Assembly (NCBI GenBank): GCA_964017185.1
Contig: OZ024880.1
Coordinates: 42,793,071-42,857,070, forward strand
DNA: 64,000 nucleotides
Direction of reading: 5' to 3'
From: Rugalucina vietnamica
Lineage: Eukaryota; Mollusca; Bivalvia; Lucinida; Lucinidae
Position 1 is the first letter of the stretch; each line of letters opens with the position of its first letter. Positions 10,415 through 21,700 of the stretch are shown here, piece after piece. The position numbers and the translations under genes are program-made. The notes beneath the pieces were generated by a model. That model worked only from the letters and a program-made list of their open reading frames with translations. It was not told the origin of the DNA and did not search any database.

Positions 10415-13400
10415 AAAATCCTCCAAACGCAAGTTGTCGGCCTGTCAGCTCCAATGGGTACCAACAACTTTTCGGAAACAAGTCAAACATTTAGAATGAA
10501 ATTTAGGTATATATTAGACTGAAATTTAGGGATGTAAGGAAAACCTGTGTACCTCATGGGCGTACATATTTTCAGCCTTGAAGTAACGACCCAGGACGCT
10601 GTTACTCCGTCATTCGCGATCTCCTCTGCTCTGAGAGAACCTGACCAGCTGGGGTCAGAAGTCTACGAGGAACTGGTCGGAGCAGAAATATACTGGACCA
10701 TCGACATTCCAAGTAATATTCCGTATACTAGTTTCCGCAGGAGTAACTCCTTTAACCCACTTATGACGAATGAATTCTCCCATCATTATCAATTGGATGA
10801 GTCCACTTTCATTTTTAGGGGTGTTAGGAGTGGTTTTTACTTTTTATCTCATTTTTCGATGAAATTTCTGTGCAAACAGCATAGCCCCAGATGGGACGCC
10901 ACATTCTGCGGCGTCACATCTGAGGCTATGCTGTTTGCCTATGTCCCATAAAAGGGACGCCAGGCTTAAATGAGTTAACACATTTTTGAAGAATGGATTT
11001 TCCCATTATCGTTTGGGCGAGTCCACTTTAATTTTAAGGGCATCAGGAGTGATTTTAAATTTTCATATAGATCTAAATTATTAAAAATTCTTGTAGCAAA
11101 CGGAATAGCTTCATATGGGACGCCCCATTCTGCGGCGTCACATCTTGGGCTATACTGTTTGCCTATGTCCCATAAAAAGGACGCAAGGCTTAAAATGAGT
11201 TAATAGCTCTCACTAAATATGGCATTTACTGATAACGAAATTTGCCTTGTTCAACCTATGGAAACGGTGTATTAGAAAAACGGTGAATCAACGGTGGTTA
11301 ATCGGAAAAATGTGAAGCATCGGGCGAGGTGTCGGTGACACATCGGGATTTACAATGGCGACACGGTACGTAGTTTTAATCTTCTTTTTGTTTTGTTCCG
11401 ACATGGCTGGGTGACGTTGTATGTCAAAATTCTGTTTGCTGCAGGAGCTGTAGAAATCATTATTGTTCTTTATTATGTAAACAGTTTGTAAATAAATATT
11501 CCAAGAAACGCGTGATTGTGCGCCCCATTTTAGAGGGCATGCCTTTCAAGGTCACGAAAACACATTTTCGTTTGATTTTCTAGTAAAAAAAATGGGCCAA
11601 GAAGGTCACGTTGGTATTTGCAAATGAATAATAGTATACTGGAAAATTCCCACAAAAAATAAAATCTCGCCAAGCATTGCCAAGGGGTTTAATGCTAAGT
11701 GCATTTACATAATGTGAGGCATCGGGCAAGTTGTGTGAGTTAACGGGGCGAATTTTGTGAGTCATCGGGCAATCAAAACTTATTGCATTAATTTCCGATT
11801 ATAAAGAGAGAGCTATTTTTGATCAAGGTAATTTCATATTCCGTGTCATCTTCGACCCGGTAATTTCATATTCCGCATCATCTTCGACCCTTTCTTGTTG
11901 GGAAATTAAAGTGCTAGACCGACAAGTGTAAAACGCTAGCGTTCACCTGAATCATTGCCAGTGCCAGACGCACTTGTGTAAAAATCGTTCCCAAACGGAT
12001 TACCGTTCGTTGTTTAAAATATGTACATGTATATATATTCATTTTAAACTCAACAACTGTAGTAATTTTGTAAAGTCCAGTAATATTTTGAGCAATTACA
12101 TAGCGTCATCGCCAAATTGCAATTTTAGTTCCGATGAGCCGTCCGTTAACTGCGAACACGACATCTGGAAATATTTTCGGAAATATTAGTTTGTTTCTTT
12201 GTTTGATTGGTGTTTTACTTCCCACTCAACAGCTGTCAGGTCATATGGAGAAGGGGCCTCGGTTTAAAGTCTCATCCGAAAGACTGGAGAAGCCCGGGAT
12301 CGAACACACGACCCCTGATTTACAAGGACAGTAGCTTGGCCACCATGCCACGGAGGCTTCTAAGGAAATATTAGTGATTGCCGTGAAACTATAAATTGCA
12401 GTTTTTCAAACATCACTCATATTTCAGAAAAATATGAAGCCTCATTGGCATGTATATAAACGGCCCATGCCAAAGGCGGCCGCAACGTCCATATATTGGT
12501 AAAATCCTTTAAAAAATATTCTATATGCTAGTCGAGCCGTGTGCGCTTATGCGCATGTTTTTCAGAAACGACCAGGGTGTGCGCTTATTGGAGCATGTGC
12601 GCTAATTAGAACGAATACGGTATTTACAGTTAGAACGTGCTGGAAACGTAGTTCGCGCGTGGTATGAACTGCTTGGTCTTTGTGAGGACGTAGCAAGGAC
12701 GTAGTAGAAACGGGATGAACTTGGTGAGCGCGTATTGAGGACGTAGTGGAAACGTGAAGGACGTAGTAAGGACGTGGTGCGGACGTTATAAGGACGTGTC
12801 GGGGACGTAGTAAGGACGTAGTGGAAACTTAGAAATCCGAAATTGTTTCATTTTGACCCCGTCCTCGCCACGTTCTGGAATTTTTAGAACGTGGTAAGGA
12901 CGTGGTGAGAACGTGGTCCAGTGTAGACGTAACATAAGTGAGAGTTACAGTTATACGCAAGCACATGACGTAGATACGTATGCGCATTACTGTAACTCGT
13001 GCTGTTTGGCCTTGTTACTCGAGTTACTTTTTGCGATCTCGCCACGGTGAGAGCGCATATATAATTGAACAGGGCTGGAATCTTGTTGTAAAATCGACCA
13101 CACTTCCGGTCGTACTTGATTGGACAAGGCAGCTTCGATTGGGTCACACTAAATAGCGCATGCCGGCTCGGGTATGAAAGCTCACGTTGAACCGAGCTGT
13201 CAGAGTCTTTTCGGTCTGTGGTTATCGCCGTGGATTTATACGTGGTCATACAGTGAAATTAGTGCTGAGAGATCGCAAGCGTTTTGGAAACGCTTATACT
13301 TGTGTTACTCGGATAGTCATGTCGAAAATCCTCATTTTTCCCATGAGAAAATAAATGTCCAGTCGTGTGAACTGAGCAACAAAAGGAGACCGAACCTAAA

Positions 13401-13514
13401 GTTAACATCAATTAATACCGTCAGGTATGCATTGTCCCGGTATATTGTAAAGCTAATCAAACTTGGAAACCTGTCGAAATGTCATGTTTTAAGAATCAGT
13501 TATTATTATTGATA

Positions 13515-13564
<50 letters not shown>

Positions 13565-16500
13565 GATTAAGTTTTGCGTGCCTTAAAAGCCAATTATTTC
13601 ACTCATTAACAAATCAGTAGGTGGGGCGAAAATAGGAGTACTCCAGGAAAAAGCACCTGACACACCTGCAAGCAGAACTTGACTTGTCCCACATGTGACC
13701 CGTGCGGGGCTCTAACCCTACACGGCGCTCGTGGGGATCGAACCCAGGACCTCTCGCTCCAGAGTGACAGTCTGACGCTCTACCGCTTCAGCTACCGCGC
13801 TCTACTAGCGGGGGCTGTGACTGGTATCTTTGTCCCTAGATCTCACAAGAAACGTTAAGCAATCATCTGGCACCTCAGCGGTAGACATCAGAGGGGGCAT
13901 TTCAGGCCCTGATAATTTTAGGAAAGAAGCTATCCCAATAGATACTGTTCCATGTTATTTCCAAAGATTGGACCTGCGTTTTACTGTTATAATTTTCCCA
14001 GTCTTCAAATCGGCAACCGAAGAAATTTAAGAATTGGAGACAGTATCTTTTCCAATTATTTCTTACGTTTTCATTTGCTTCAGCTTCATTTAACCAGCGA
14101 AAAAAAAAAACTATATATATGCGAACAGTGCGATATGACGGACGCTGCGGACGAGGAACGTCCGAGTTCTCATCACTGCCGGTGATTAACGTGTGTTTAT
14201 AGCATCCGTAATTGGGATAGATATGATCCCAATCAAACTAAAAGTTAAAAAACAACAATCATGTACTGTCTAGAATGAAGAAAATAAAGTTTTATTCCAC
14301 CAAAATTTGGTTGCTCCCCGGCGACACACACAACTTGCCCGGAGACTCACCAAATAATCAATCACCCGGCTGAATCTCGATTTCCCCAGTCTTTTTTACA
14401 AATTTTGTGAAGGTTGATAATCAGGAGCTTACTTTTCTATATTCACCAATCTGAATTAAGGTTGTTTACATTCGTAATTCGATGTAAGCATAAAAAATAA
14501 ACAAAAAATACAATCGAAAGTCAACTGAAATGTTTGAGTAGTAAAATGGGGCGCACTGTGGCGATTAAACAACATACATTTTCAACAATTTTAGGGTTTC
14601 CGGGGCTGCATCAAAGACCCTTACAGCTCCTGCAAGTGTTCGATTTGTTTTTATTTACTGCAGTATTTTTAGCTTTCGCTTCAAAATAGAAGTAAACACA
14701 CAACATACCTTTTATCTAGTGCAAATCCCGATGTGTCACCGACACCTCGCCCGATGCTTCACATTTTTCCGATTAACCCCCGTTGATTCACCGTTTTTCT
14801 AATACACCGTTTCCATAGGTTGTTGTTTGCTAATTTAATCGATATATACAATAACTAATATTGCAGGTGATTACAGTGCCTCCCCCACCTGTTGGGCCTA
14901 CTCTGGAACATCTGCCAGTGGCTCACCCAGCAAACAACTAGTCTTGGATGGGTAGGTAGAATGTGACTTTCTAAAACTATCAGTTACTGACTTTCTCAGT
15001 TACATTTTGTGTAACTGATAGAAAAAATGTAAGTCGTTATAATATGACACACGCCTATCCGAATGAAAATATGCTATCCTTTTAGTCAATAAAAAGCAAC
15101 GCGGCTGCGAAGTATTAACGCAGATTAAACTCTCGGTCAAGATTAACTTGCCAGTGATCAGAATCAACCGTGGTTAGTTGTTCCTCTCGATACTCCCTAT
15201 ACTATTTTCATCTGCTTTTCCAGCTGCAGTCAGGATTCGGACATTCTTGGCGGTGATTTCGACAGCGTTGACACCAGTATTCCTCTCATCAAACGTTACT
15301 ATGTGAACCTGTACGTGTTCAAGTTCTACAACAGCGATGACGTATTCTTCAAGTGTACAGTGAAGCTGTGTCCCAGTGGCTCCAGCGCTTGTGATATTGT
15401 AAGTTAATTCTTTAACAAAAGTGTCTACACTACTTTTGACTTCTAAAGCTACTGTCAACATCTGAAAGTAGTTAATAATGTGAAAGTAGGCAATGATCAG
15501 GAAAAGACGCAATCAGATTCCAACTCCAAAAATCGAGGTTGGAAAATTTTTAAAAATTAACGATAAGGTACAAATCATAAGAGTGACAGCTATTTTCCCA
15601 ATAGGTGGCCACTGAAATACCTAAACTTAAAAAATATGGAAAACGCGCATAATTAGGTCCAAACAGCACAAAACTTCAACGCCAGGACATATAACAGTAA
15701 GAACCACCACTGAAGTATCGCCTTGGAACGATCAGTAATATAAAATTACTGTCGAGCTACATGTATACTAGTGGCATAAAGTTAAGCGTATTCCATTTGT
15801 GAACTTCACTCGGGATTTTGGAACGCTTAAGGATAAAATTATTTGAAAGATTTCAAAATTTTATGAATTATGACAAACAATAAAACAGCACTTCAATCAA
15901 GAAAAATGACCAATGCACAAGTTGGTAAAGGACTGTAACTGCACATAGAAACTTACCCATAGAATTGTAATAATTCAATAGAAAAATTCTGGAGGACAAA
16001 GGTGAGCACAACTTCTCAGAAAACATGACAGTGACGATGTTTTCTAAAAATAGTTTTATGCATCCAGTTTCAGAATATGCTGAAAAATCTCCAATAGCAC
16101 CACAGAAAACTCGGCCACTTCCAGTTAACATTGTGTGTATCATCCCGTATGTCAATAACAATTTGGCACTTGCTGATCACTAATTTCATGCGCGTCTTTC
16201 ACCTGGTTCCCTGTTTCTCTTCTCCAGCAGAGCCTGGTAAAGATCGGGAATATTGGACAAGACTGGTTCCCGGTTTCAAACTCGTCGGCCGAGCTCGTCC
16301 CACAAGTGATAGGTTGGGTTCAAAGTCTGGCGACGAGCTCTGACATGGAAGACTAGCGATCTTGTACTGATTTTTGTATTCCACGGTGAAGTCATGCATT
16401 ATCATCTTGTAGTACCATATTGTTGTCGTTAGGGAAGTTGAGGAAGGACCTGACAACGGGTCCAAGAATCTTGTTCCGTTACTTTGGGAAATTCAATTTT

Positions 16501-16756
16501 AAATCAAGAATGTGGTCTGAAAAGAATGCACCCACACCATCTCTCCCAGCCACAGTTCCTTGCACACAGGGCCCAATTGAGCATTCACTAGGAAGGCGTC
16601 GAACATGGGCACGGCCGTCTGTAAGATACAGACAGATATGGCTCTCGTCTGACAAACTTTCTACCAGTTATATAGTCGCTTCATACTAGCCTCTCTCATG
16701 CCGACAATTTGCAATTTTCAATGAATTATCATTTTAGTACGCCCGTGTGCCTATAT

Positions 16757-16796
<40 letters not shown>

Positions 16797-18477
16797 CAGA
16801 AGCTTTTTTGATAAAGGTGCTTGACCGATGTTCATATAGTCTTCCAATGAAATACTTAAAAACTGTTCCAACAGTGAAGAAATGAGTTTCTAAAATGCTA
16901 CACTATAGTTTTCTTACACATTTTACAGAGCTGTGGAGCCCGTAAGAGACGAAGCGTGGGTATGACCCAGTCCCAGGGAGACGAGAAATCATTCACCACC
17001 TCCAGCATTATTCACATCATGCCAACCGGGAACGGAGCTTCGACTGTCATGGGTATGATACATTAGCATAACGGAGTCGTTGAATAGAAACATAGCATCA
17101 CAGATTTGCTATAAATGATCCGCCTCATGAGAAAACCAACAATCTGCATATGCGAAAACAAAGGTGCAGATCAGCTTCGCGGTAACCGCGAAGCTGATCA
17201 GCGCCTTTGTTTTCGCTAAACGGATAGCACAATCCCTCTTCTACTTATATTCAAAATTTCTTGAACATCTAGCACTTTTCTGTGCTTGTGCAGCTCAGTT
17301 TGTGTCGAACCTGTTCAAAAACCATTGTTCGTTTTCCCACGAGGCGGCTCAAATATATCAATGAATGAATGTACTGTACACTGTATTTGACCGTAAATAG
17401 GAACGGGTGTCATTCATATATACCTACTGGAAAATGTATATAAGGGTATACTGGAAAATGTATATAAGGGTCTACTGGAAAATGTATATAAGGGTATGTC
17501 AGACGTGAGTCTACGATCGTCCGGGAATTATACACTCTTGCAAACGGCAATAGTTAACTCGCATTAATAAAACCACAGAAAACAAACACTTTGCCCAGTG
17601 ATGTAAAACAAGCTCCGAGGTCAGGGCAGTCCAGATGTCTCGCCAAGTCTTACTTCTCCCTGTCCTACAGTCTAATACTTCTGTCATTAGCCCTACTTCT
17701 GTCTGTTCTCAACCCCATCTCGTATCATTTCTGATCACTCTTAGTTTCTGTCTATTACTTGGCGGGCGTCAGACTGCAGCGGGACCAATGACCAGGATTA
17801 TGAGAGCTGAGGGTAGATAATGCCAACACAAAGGTAATCAGTCAAGTAGAGCCATTCAATCGTACAATCCAAATCTAGGCGGCCCTCATATGTGAGTGAA
17901 TTATCGCTGTAGTTATATCCTATTCCTAGAAGTGCAGTTTAAATCGTGTACAAGTTCAAGCGAGAGTCGATGCTCGGTAGCGCTTTTATTACTACAATCG
18001 CGTCCAATCGTGGCTAAAATCGTGATAATCTTTGTCCTTAATTAACGTGAGATTTATCGCATTGAATCGTGTCCCGATGAACGTGTAGAAACGTAACCAA
18101 ACAGAAACGTAACCAAACGTATCTGTGCAATCGTGTCAAATCGTAAACCCTTATCGTGATGATCGCAGCCGCTCAACCATGGCTTTATCGCATTAAATCG
18201 GAACAAATTGCATCAGCACGTATGAAGTCGCATCATTTCGTATCTAAATTGATTCTATACGATTGTCGAATCGTGTTGATCGCATCGGATCGCAATGAAT
18301 CGCGTGCTTGTAGAAATCTGCTTACAATCACATAGGCTTTACTTGAAGCATTCTAGGCAGCGAATGCATTTCAGTCGGCACAGGTGAACCGTCAAGATGA
18401 AACTTACAATCTTTTTCTCTTTTGCAGGTGGCCTGTGGCTATGCTTGGCTAGCTTGGTGACCATGTACAAGATTTAG
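8795..18477 (+). CDS. secreted ZP-domain protein, 8 exons, 311 residues
   Basis: Exons 8795-8867, 9190-9335, 9824-9969, 10576-10712, 14867-14951, 15224-15398, 16929-17052 and 18428-18477 join in phase (936 bases including the stop), all with AG/GT borders. Residues 1-16 form a hydrophobic signal peptide; this inner ATG is preferred over an in-frame ATG at 8702 because it puts the signal peptide first. Residues 26 to about 256 are a ZP domain with paired cysteines: C26, C39, C54 and C68 in ZP-N, then TCW at 175-177, GC at 196-197, FKCTVKLC around 238-245, C252 and C256. RKRR at 259-262 fits the consensus furin-type cleavage site of ZP proteins. The last 16 residues are hydrophobic, as in a weak membrane anchor or hydrophobic patch. 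ZP modules polymerise extracellularly into egg coats or epithelial matrices; which role applies here is unknown. It is short for the family, having a single ZP module and no EGF or other domains. Confidence 0.88.
9190..9335 (+). CDS. ZP gene exon 2: ZP-N, four cysteines
   Basis: Acceptor tttccag, donor gttagt. Codes CYPNGTVEV... to ...LITGCSQ and ends in phase 0. Confidence 0.88.
9597..9797 (+). mobile_element. TTAA hairpin MITE
   Basis: Bounded by TTAA at both ends (ttaacccatatttgacgaat ... aaatgagttaa). The internal hairpin is shortened relative to other copies. It lies in intron 2 of the ZP gene. Confidence 0.85.
9824..9969 (+). CDS. ZP gene exon 3: ZP-N, second half
   Basis: Acceptor tatttgcag, donor gtgagt. 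Codes DNTIVAFFSQ... and includes the YEIEC strand typical of ZP-N. It begins 27 bases after the end of a TTAA MITE. Confidence 0.88.
10371..10409. repeat. poly(A) tract in ZP intron 3
   Basis: About 39 A residues. No retroposon body is recognised upstream. Confidence 0.9.
10576..10712 (+). CDS. ZP gene exon 4: inter-domain linker and start of ZP-C
   Basis: Acceptor attttcag, donor gtaata. The end codes VGAEIYWTIDIP, the usual strand before the Cys-Trp motif. A TTAA MITE begins 40 bases after the donor. Confidence 0.85.
10752..10978 (+). mobile_element. TTAA hairpin MITE, first of a tandem pair
   Basis: Full-length copy with TTAA at each end and a long hairpin (gcaaacagcatagccccag ... ctgaggctatgctgtttgc). 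It shares its right TTAA with the next copy. Confidence 0.88.
10975..11203 (+). mobile_element. TTAA hairpin MITE, second of a tandem pair
   Basis: Head-to-tail with the preceding copy across one shared TTAA, as expected if a TTAA-targeting element reinserted at the edge of an older one. Confidence 0.88.
12186..12358 (-). mobile_element. SINE-B (tRNA-derived), reverse
   Basis: On the minus strand a tRNA-like head (tccgtggcatggtggccaag ... gttcgatcccggg) is followed by gagactttaaaccgaggcc and a ttgagtgggaagtaaaac tail. It pairs with the copy at 38064. Confidence 0.75.
12640..12920 (+). repeat. array of ggacgtagt/ggaaacgt motifs
   Basis: About fifteen to twenty closely packed variants of aaggacgtagt, gaaacg and gaacgtggt on one strand, all carrying ACGT. 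It resembles the subterminal arrays of the PIF/Harbinger-type elements at 34826 and 39369, but no inverted partner or TSD was found. Confidence 0.75.
13499..13564. repeat. (ATT)n microsatellite
   Basis: About twenty ATT units. Confidence 0.95.
13690..13805 (-). mobile_element. tRNA-like SINE head (SINE-D)
   Basis: Minus strand: gcgcggtagctgaagcggta, gagcgtcagactgtc and a B box ggttcgatccc, i.e. an intact pol III promoter. There is no clean 7-bp acceptor stem, so it is read as a SINE head rather than a tRNA gene. Confidence 0.6.
14867..14951 (+). CDS. ZP gene exon 5: ZP-C, TCW motif
   Basis: Acceptor attgcag, donor gtaggt. Codes DYSASPTCWAYSG... to QLVLD. It follows the 3.6-kb inverted-repeat element that fills most of intron 4. 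Confidence 0.85.
15224..15398 (+). CDS. ZP gene exon 6: core of ZP-C
   Basis: Acceptor cttttccag, donor gtaagt. Codes GC...IPLIKRYYVN...VFFKCTVKLCPSG, the most diagnostic ZP segment. Confidence 0.92.
15484..15780 (+). repeat. 'gatcaggaaaaggcgcaatc' interspersed repeat
   Basis: About 300 bp with blocks caataggtggccact, aacagcacaaaac and cgccttggaacgatcag shared with 27537, 28325 and 59990. No coding or pol III signals seen; class unknown. It lies in intron 6 of the ZP gene. Confidence 0.75.
15790..16900. other. ZP intron 6 remainder, no gene recognised
   Basis: Includes a short inverted pair near 16199-16345 (cctggttccc... and its complement) and a 33-base A tract near 16761. No exon is supported. 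Confidence 0.45.
16929..17052 (+). CDS. ZP gene exon 7: last ZP cysteine and cleavage site
   Basis: Acceptor ttttacag, donor gtatga. Codes SCGARKRRSV, then a Ser/Thr-rich stretch. Confidence 0.88.
17117..17355 (+). mobile_element. GAGCCGCCTC hairpin MITE
   Basis: Ends are gatccgcctcatgagaaaac and ttttcccacgaggcggctc. Next to the left end is a near-perfect hairpin (gcgaaaacaaagg ... cctttgttttcgc). Related copies are at 37013, 37525, 54137, 58126 and 58524. It lies in ZP intron 7. Confidence 0.85.
17424..17500. repeat. minisatellite, three ~26-bp units
   Basis: Tandem tactggaaaatgtatataag units with a gggta/gggtc end. Confidence 0.9.
17985..18305 (+). repeat. array of aatcgtg/atcgca motifs
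   Basis: Twenty or more spaced variants of AATCGTG, AACGTAACC and ATCGCAT, all with CpG, in ZP intron 7. It is similar in character to the subterminal arrays of transposons elsewhere in the window, but no terminal inverted repeats were found around it. Confidence 0.7.
18428..18477 (+). CDS. ZP gene exon 8: hydrophobic C-terminus and stop
   Basis: Acceptor ttttgcag. Codes GLWLCLASLVTMYKI and a TAG stop. Confidence 0.8.
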
Positions 18478-18538
18478 AAGTCTATGGCAATTACTTGTAT
18501 CAACCAAATGTTGAAATATAATGTTAAATGGAAATATA

Positions 18539-18544
18539 ATTAAA
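18539..18544 (+). terminator. possible poly(A) signal ATTAAA for the ZP gene
   Basis: It lies 62 bases after the stop codon in AT-rich sequence. This is the common variant hexamer; AATAAA is absent nearby. Confidence 0.35.
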
Positions 18545-18776
18545 TTATTTTTATAACATTATTTTCTTATGGTTTACGGCGCCAGTCATAAATTACGGTC
18601 ATGTCACGAAGTTAATTTTTGGTTTTGAGTTGTGGTTTAATGTCCCAGTCGACAGCCATGGTCATGTCGGGACGTTTCCTCCATTTTAGGGGACTTATTA
18701 CCCAAAACAAGATGTCATAACATCCAAAAAGTGCTTTAAATATAAACACCAAACTAAGCCAATACGACTTATATAT

Positions 18777-21700
18777 TAGCCCCGTTTTGGAAAAGTGGGG
18801 CTATACTGGATTCACCTGTCCTTCCGTCATTCCGTCTTTCCGTGATTCCGTGAATATTTGGTTTCCACTCAATATCTTGAGAATGAATTGACAGAATCTG
18901 ACCAAATATGAAATTTTGTATACACATCAACATTGACAAGATCTAGCTTGGGATTGTTTTTTTTTGCAAAATTTTAACAGTTATGGCGTCTTTTTTTTTT
19001 TTGCAAAATTTTAATAGTTATGGCCCTTGATTTACTTCAGAATTTCGTTTCAGCTCAATATCTTTGAGAACAAATAGACAGAATCTGACCGAATTTTGTA
19101 TGCGCATCAGCATTGACAAGAGCAAGCCGTCATTTTACGCATAATTTTGACGGAGTTACGGCCCTTGATTTACATCAGAATTTCGTTTCCGCTCAATATC
19201 GAACGAATTGACAGAATCTGACCAAATTTTGTATGAACATTAAGAAGACCTAGCTTGGGATTGTTACCCGTCTCATACCGTGTACATCCATTTATCTCAC
19301 TGACCGCACTTTACCCCCATTTTTTTTTTTTTTTTGGTGGGGGGAGGTGGGGGTTAGTGCGGTGCCCACTTGTGCTGTAATACATGCGCAGCTTATCAGT
19401 GTTGAGCTACCTCTCCTGGGCAATTATGTAAGGAATGGTGGGATTTACTATAATCTGATATATAGATTTCCAGGTATTTTACACTACAGGCCAAACCCCC
19501 CAAAATATTGTGGATTTTTCATCAAAATCCAATTTAATCAAAATAAATGAAATAATCATATTAAAAAATTAAGCGACATTACATTTTCAATGGTCTAAAT
19601 CGGTTATGTATTAAGGATTTTATATGATCATTTGTACATGCTGATCAGAGCAGATGTTCCTTACCTGGAATTTCTTATCAGAGGCTGCTGAACTGAAATT
19701 GTCCCAGCTAATTGGTTTTACTGCCTTTTACACCATGGGTGTCTAAATTTCGGAGTGAAGAAAATGTACACACTTTTTTGTTTTGCAAACTTTTGACGGA
19801 ATTACGGCCCTTTATTCATGTCAGAATTGTTTCCGCTCAATATCTCGAGAATAATTCAACAGAATCTGACCAAATTTAGATCTAGCTTGGGGATTGTTAC
19901 CAGTCTTTTTTTTTTTCTGTGTTAAAATTTTGACAATTATGGTCCTTGATTTACATCAGAATTTCGTTTCCGCTCAATATCTTGAACGAGTTGGCAGAAT
20001 CTGACCAACTTTTGGATGAACATCAATATTGACCAAATCTAGCTTGGGATTATTACCCATCATTTTCCGCAAAATTTTAAAATTCTCCATGATTACTTAG
20101 GAATTTCTTTTAATTACACATTAAATATCTATTTATGAACTAACGTTTTAATTTTACAAATATTTACCTTACCTACGATAAAATAATGGTTTATTATTAG
20201 CTCACCTGAGCCGTTAGGTTCACAAGGTGAGCTTATAGGATGGCCATGATCCGGCCTCCGTCCGTCGTCGTCGTCGTCCACCATTTTCAAAGATCTTCTC
20301 TGAAACCGCTTAGCCAGTCAAAGCCAAATTTTACATGAAGCATCTATAGGAAGGGGGTACCAATGTGTATATAAATAATCCAGGTCACATGACCAAAATG
20401 GCCACCACGCCCATATATGGTAAAAAACCTTTAAAATCTTCTCCAGAACCAAAGGCCTAGGATCTTGAAACTTGGCATGTAGCGTAAGAGACACAAGGTC
20501 CACAATGTGTATATAAGTTATGGCCTTGTGATGACCTTGACCTATTTTACGGCAAGGTCAAAATAGGTCACCAATGCATTTGAATGGCGAAAATTTTTAA
20601 AATATCATTTAAAGTGAAAGTCTTGCAGGAAATGGGCAGTAGGACTGAACATTAATGATTCTGAAAAGAAATGGACCCCAGGGGCTCATATGCCCCCACC
20701 CCGGGGCAATATACATGTATATCTCCATGATATTCAAACATCTTCTCCTCTGAGACCGCTTGGCCAATCAAAGCCAAATTTTATGTGAAGCATCCGTAGG
20801 AAGTGGTAACCAAAGTATATATAAATCTAGGTCACATGACCAAGATGGCCGCCATGCCCATATATGGTAAAAACCCTTCAAAAATCTTCTTCTCCAGAAC
20901 CATTGGACGATTTCAATGAAACTTGGCATGAAGTATCGATGACTCAAGTACAACAATGTATATATAAATCATGACCGTTTAATGACCTTGACCTATTTTT
21001 ACGGCAAGGTCGACATAGGTCGCCAATGTATTTGATTGGTGAAAACTTTTAATGTCATTTAAAGTGAAGTCTTGCAGGAAATGGGCAGTATAAGGACCCC
21101 AGGGGCATATGTCCCCACCCCGGGACATTATACATGTCAATGAAAAGTTACCAGTAAATCGGGTTCAATTAGCGGATGGCAATATTTGGCTCATTCTGTA
21201 AAGACAACTGCCGATACTTCAGCATTCATTTTCATGGCATAGGAGGCCATCCATTATTGCTATTGAAAATGGGGCTCATCACAGCCGAAAAGATTATACG
21301 CAGTCTGTGGCAAATGGTAGAAGCTTCCATTGAAATGTATGGAGAAATGCAAAATTTGGGTACTACCTAAAAGTAAGGTCCTCTATTTCGGCCGTCGATG
21401 GAGCAATTGAAACCAATTTGGTGGCGTTTTCACTGAAGATGTTGGAGGCTTGAAAAGACATGACCACTTGTCAAAACATGGCTTTCTAGTTCTCAAAAAT
21501 TTCGAAAATCACAAATTGCACGTCGTGGTACACGTGCACCATTGTTCCAAGGCCAATGCAACTCTTGAATGTCTCAAATCAATTTGCTGTTGACCAGAAT
21601 AAAAAATGAAACTACAATTTTTGAAAGAAATTTTATACGTTTCAAAATATCGAAATTTTATTGGTGGTAACTTTTCATTGACGCTGAGTATATATTACCA

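Larger units (their letters stand above)
11252..14822. mobile_element. 3.6-kb element with long inverted repeats
   Basis: It starts caacctatggaaacggtgta and ends with the complement. Inverted similarity continues for at least 100 bp and reappears more deeply (gcatcgggc, acaacttgccc blocks). TTGTT flanks both sides (11247-11251 and 14823-14827), a possible 5-bp TSD. It carries a SINE, a tRNA-like SINE, an (ATT)n run and a CpG-motif array. No transposase was seen; superfamily unknown. It occupies intron 4 of the ZP gene. Confidence 0.75.

Noticed and set aside
13174-13512. 112-codon + strand frame
   Set aside because: It lies inside a transposon, has no known motif, and runs into the (ATT)n repeat.
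13690-13805. Possible tRNA gene on the minus strand
   Set aside because: A and B boxes are present but an acceptor stem is not, and it continues into SINE-like sequence.
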